A stretch of DNA of 5,509 nt from assembly GCA_002305535.1 (NCBI GenBank), contig DBRE01000114.1, positions 6,141 through 11,649 on the forward strand, written 5' to 3'. This document shows positions 5,405 to 5,509 of this stretch, piece after piece (position 1 is the first letter of the stretch; every line of letters starts with the position of its first letter). The notes under the pieces are model-generated. The model saw nothing but the letters and a program-made list of their open reading frames with translations. It had not been told where the DNA came from and made no database searches. The position numbers were made by a program, and so were the translations under genes. Source of the DNA: Syntrophomonas sp. UBA1376 (GTDB lineage Bacteria > Bacillota > Syntrophomonadia > Syntrophomonadales > Syntrophomonadaceae).

Positions 5405-5431
5405 CCGGCTCCGATTTGATATCGGAGCAGG
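5405..5431 (-). promoter_or_regulatory. Hairpin in the rpsF leader (candidate S6:S18 autoregulatory element or attenuator)
   Basis: The minus strand carries GCTCCGAT (5428-5421), a 5-nt loop and ATCGGAGC (5415-5408), an 8-bp perfect stem. One mismatch and two more C-G pairs extend it to 5431/5405. The sequence just 3' is CCGGCCC then five T. A S6:S18-binding RNA with an exposed CCG in a bulge next to a hairpin is known from rpsF leaders in many phyla (Matelska and co-workers). A CCG is present at the 3' foot of this hairpin, but I cannot confirm the exact fold. The CCC-TTTTT downstream could alternatively make it a weak attenuator. Confidence 0.55.
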
Positions 5432-5442
5432 GACTGCCATAA

Positions 5443-5471
5443 ATTATAACCATAATTCTAAGTGGGCGCAA
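5443..5471 (-). promoter_or_regulatory. Sigma-A-type promoter of the rpsF operon
   Basis: On the minus strand TTGCGC (5471-5466) is followed by a 17-bp spacer and a perfect TATAAT (5448-5443). The -35 matches the consensus only in TTG, but the -10 and spacing are ideal. The predicted start near 5437 gives a leader of about 70 nt containing the hairpin at 5405-5431 and the strong rpsF ribosome binding site. The remaining upstream bases (5472-5509) show nothing I can assign. Confidence 0.7.
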
Positions 5472-5509
5472 CTGGAAATTACAATTGCACACGCAAGCTG
5501 AGGTACGGG

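Noticed and set aside
5472..5509. End of an upstream gene at the right edge
   Set aside because: The short minus-strand open frames here end at stops or run into the promoter and leader and show no recognisable protein end.
1..5509. CRISPR, transposon, prophage or defence system
   Set aside because: No direct repeat array, transposase, integrase, tRNA or defence gene is present; all genes are conserved chromosomal genes in one direction.

Overview
The window looks like a core chromosomal segment of a Gram-positive, endospore-forming bacterium of the Clostridia type. The grounds are strong AGGAGG-class ribosome binding sites, TTG and GTG starts, a sporulation-associated Lon-like protease (LonC type), a YybS/DUF2232 membrane protein, a small MazG-like protein typical of clostridial genomes, and a Gram-positive style SSB. 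A Peptococcaceae- or Syntrophomonas-like host is a guess from gene order, not a demonstrated assignment. All eight genes lie on the minus strand; I see no credible gene on the plus strand.

Reading along the minus strand from the right edge: a sigma-A-like promoter (-35 5466-5471, -10 5443-5448) and a structured leader of about 70 nt precede rpsF (S6), ssb (single-strand DNA-binding protein) and rpsR (zinc-type S18). A strong GC-rich hairpin follows rpsR. It looks like an intrinsic terminator without a good U-tract, so it probably attenuates rather than stops transcription. No good promoter is visible after it, so the next four genes probably depend on read-through: a MazG-like protein, yybS (DUF2232), rplI (L9) and lonC. 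Gaps are short (2 to 25 nt), apart from 116 nt after rpsR, and several Shine-Dalgarno sequences lie inside the end of the preceding gene, which suggests translational coupling. A canonical intrinsic terminator 17 nt after the lonC stop closes the operon.

purA (adenylosuccinate synthetase) follows with its own near-consensus promoter (TTGACA, 17 bp, extended TGC-TAAGAT) and runs off the left edge after 146 codons.

The operon joins ribosome assembly (S6, S18, L9), replication and repair (SSB), a putative nucleotide-related protein, an uncharacterised membrane protein and a protease. Compared with the well-known Bacillus subtilis order (yybS-gdpP-rplI-dnaC-purA), gdpP is missing between yybS and rplI, and lonC sits where the replicative helicase gene would be. 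I see no mobile element, CRISPR array, tRNA or rRNA, and no convincing new defence or biosynthetic system. The most interesting items are the rpsF leader (a candidate S6:S18 autoregulatory RNA), the mid-operon hairpin, the degenerate MazG-like protein, and the rearranged gene neighbourhood.
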